A stretch of DNA of 15,394 nt from Pseudomonadota bacterium (GTDB lineage Bacteria; Pseudomonadota; Gammaproteobacteria; Acidiferrobacterales; UBA6901). The stretch lies in the NCBI GenBank assembly GCA_021785795.1, contig JAJYEK010000080.1:1-15394 (forward strand). Reading direction: 5' to 3'. The stretch's first letter is position 1, and each line of letters opens with the position of its first letter. Below the pieces are notes generated by a model. That model ran no database searches and had not been told where the DNA came from. It saw only the letters and a list, made by a program, of their open reading frames with translations. Position numbers and translations under genes: made by a program. This document shows positions 15,035 to 15,394 of the stretch, in pieces.

Positions 15035-15394
15035 GTAGCCATGTTCCTTAGTTTTGTTATCGCGGATCGTCCGTCCGCCGTGCACCAGTTTGGCCCAATT
15101 TCACGGGCTCCATGGTCTCACAATAGAACCGAAAAATTGAGTGGATATTTGTCAAGGGCTGAGCCCGATCGGAGCGCATGGGCGCGGAATTGCGGGAATC
15201 CAAACAGGTGGATTTCACCCGTTGATCCGACTGTCCGCCTACGCGGGCGGTTTGTGAAGTATTTGCTGCGTTAGCGCCCGGCGTTTTGATGAGCGGGTTG
15301 TGCCCGCTGCGCCGGTGGTAGCGGTGAACAGGTCACTTGGCGGACCCTGGATCAGTGCGCGTTTACATTGCCGGTCACGATGGAACCGGTCTGT
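15035..15394. other. Mostly non-coding region upstream of the PAS-GGDEF gene
   Basis: No firm gene is seen. On the minus strand a perfect TTGACA (15155-15150) is a -35 candidate for the PAS-GGDEF gene, but no good -10 lies at the right distance (the nearest, TCTATT, is 22 bases away). Hairpins occur at CCGCC/GGCGG (15235-15239 with 15246-15250) and AGCGGG/CCCGCT (15292-15297 with 15303-15308). A plus-strand frame is open from 15328 to the window edge, with a possible GTG start at 15355 reading VRVYIAGHDGTGL, which is too short to judge. Confidence 0.4.

Noticed and set aside
15261..15310. Possible integron attC-like site around GCGTTAGCGCCC
   Set aside because: The core does not fit the GTTRRRY consensus and no partner inverse core at the proper distance was found.
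1..15394. CRISPR arrays, tRNA or rRNA genes
   Set aside because: No regularly spaced direct repeats, no tRNA cloverleaf signatures and no rRNA sequence were recognised by eye on either strand.

Overview
The window is high-GC chromosomal DNA from a proteobacterium, most likely a gammaproteobacterium. The main reason is the run gyrA-serC-serA-pheA-hisC, preceded further upstream by mtnA; this closely follows the mtnA / gyrA-serC-pheA-hisC order known from Pseudomonas and relatives. No species name can be supported from the sequence alone. An additional serA lies between serC and pheA.

Layout. Positions 1-149 hold the end of a VapC-type PIN toxin. Positions 150-494 are a non-coding leader with hairpins and a promoter candidate. 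mtnA (methionine salvage) occupies 495-1562. Positions 1667-2779 form a 1.1 kb cassette bounded by 23-bp terminal inverted repeats of the ISL3 type (21 of 23 bases match). It has no transposase and carries a complete hicAB toxin-antitoxin pair. Positions 2925-5669 encode a large cyclic-di-GMP enzyme with the order globin-like sensor, GAF, GGDEF, EAL and C-terminal CZB-like zinc domain. After a 379-bp gap with GC-rich hairpins and a likely gyrA promoter comes a tightly packed operon: gyrA (6049-8625), serC, serA, pheA and hisC (ending 13110), with gaps of 13, 4 to 5 and 16 bases and one ATGA overlap. A convergent gene on the minus strand (13355-15034) encodes a degenerate receiver, two PAS domains and a GGDEF domain. 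The last 360 bases are mostly non-coding.

How the parts fit. serA and serC supply consecutive steps from 3-phosphoglycerate to phosphoserine. PheA makes phenylpyruvate from chorismate, and HisC can aminate phenylpyruvate or imidazole acetol-phosphate, so the operon joins gyrase with serine, aromatic amino acid and histidine supply. The accessory material (hicAB cassette and globin-like c-di-GMP protein) sits between mtnA and gyrA, and a second c-di-GMP protein sits just after hisC. Both ends of the conserved block are therefore places where extra genes have been added.

The most interesting items are the transposase-less ISL3-ended cassette with hicAB as cargo, and the globin-coupled GGDEF-EAL-CZB protein whose haem-ligand histidine position is a glutamine.
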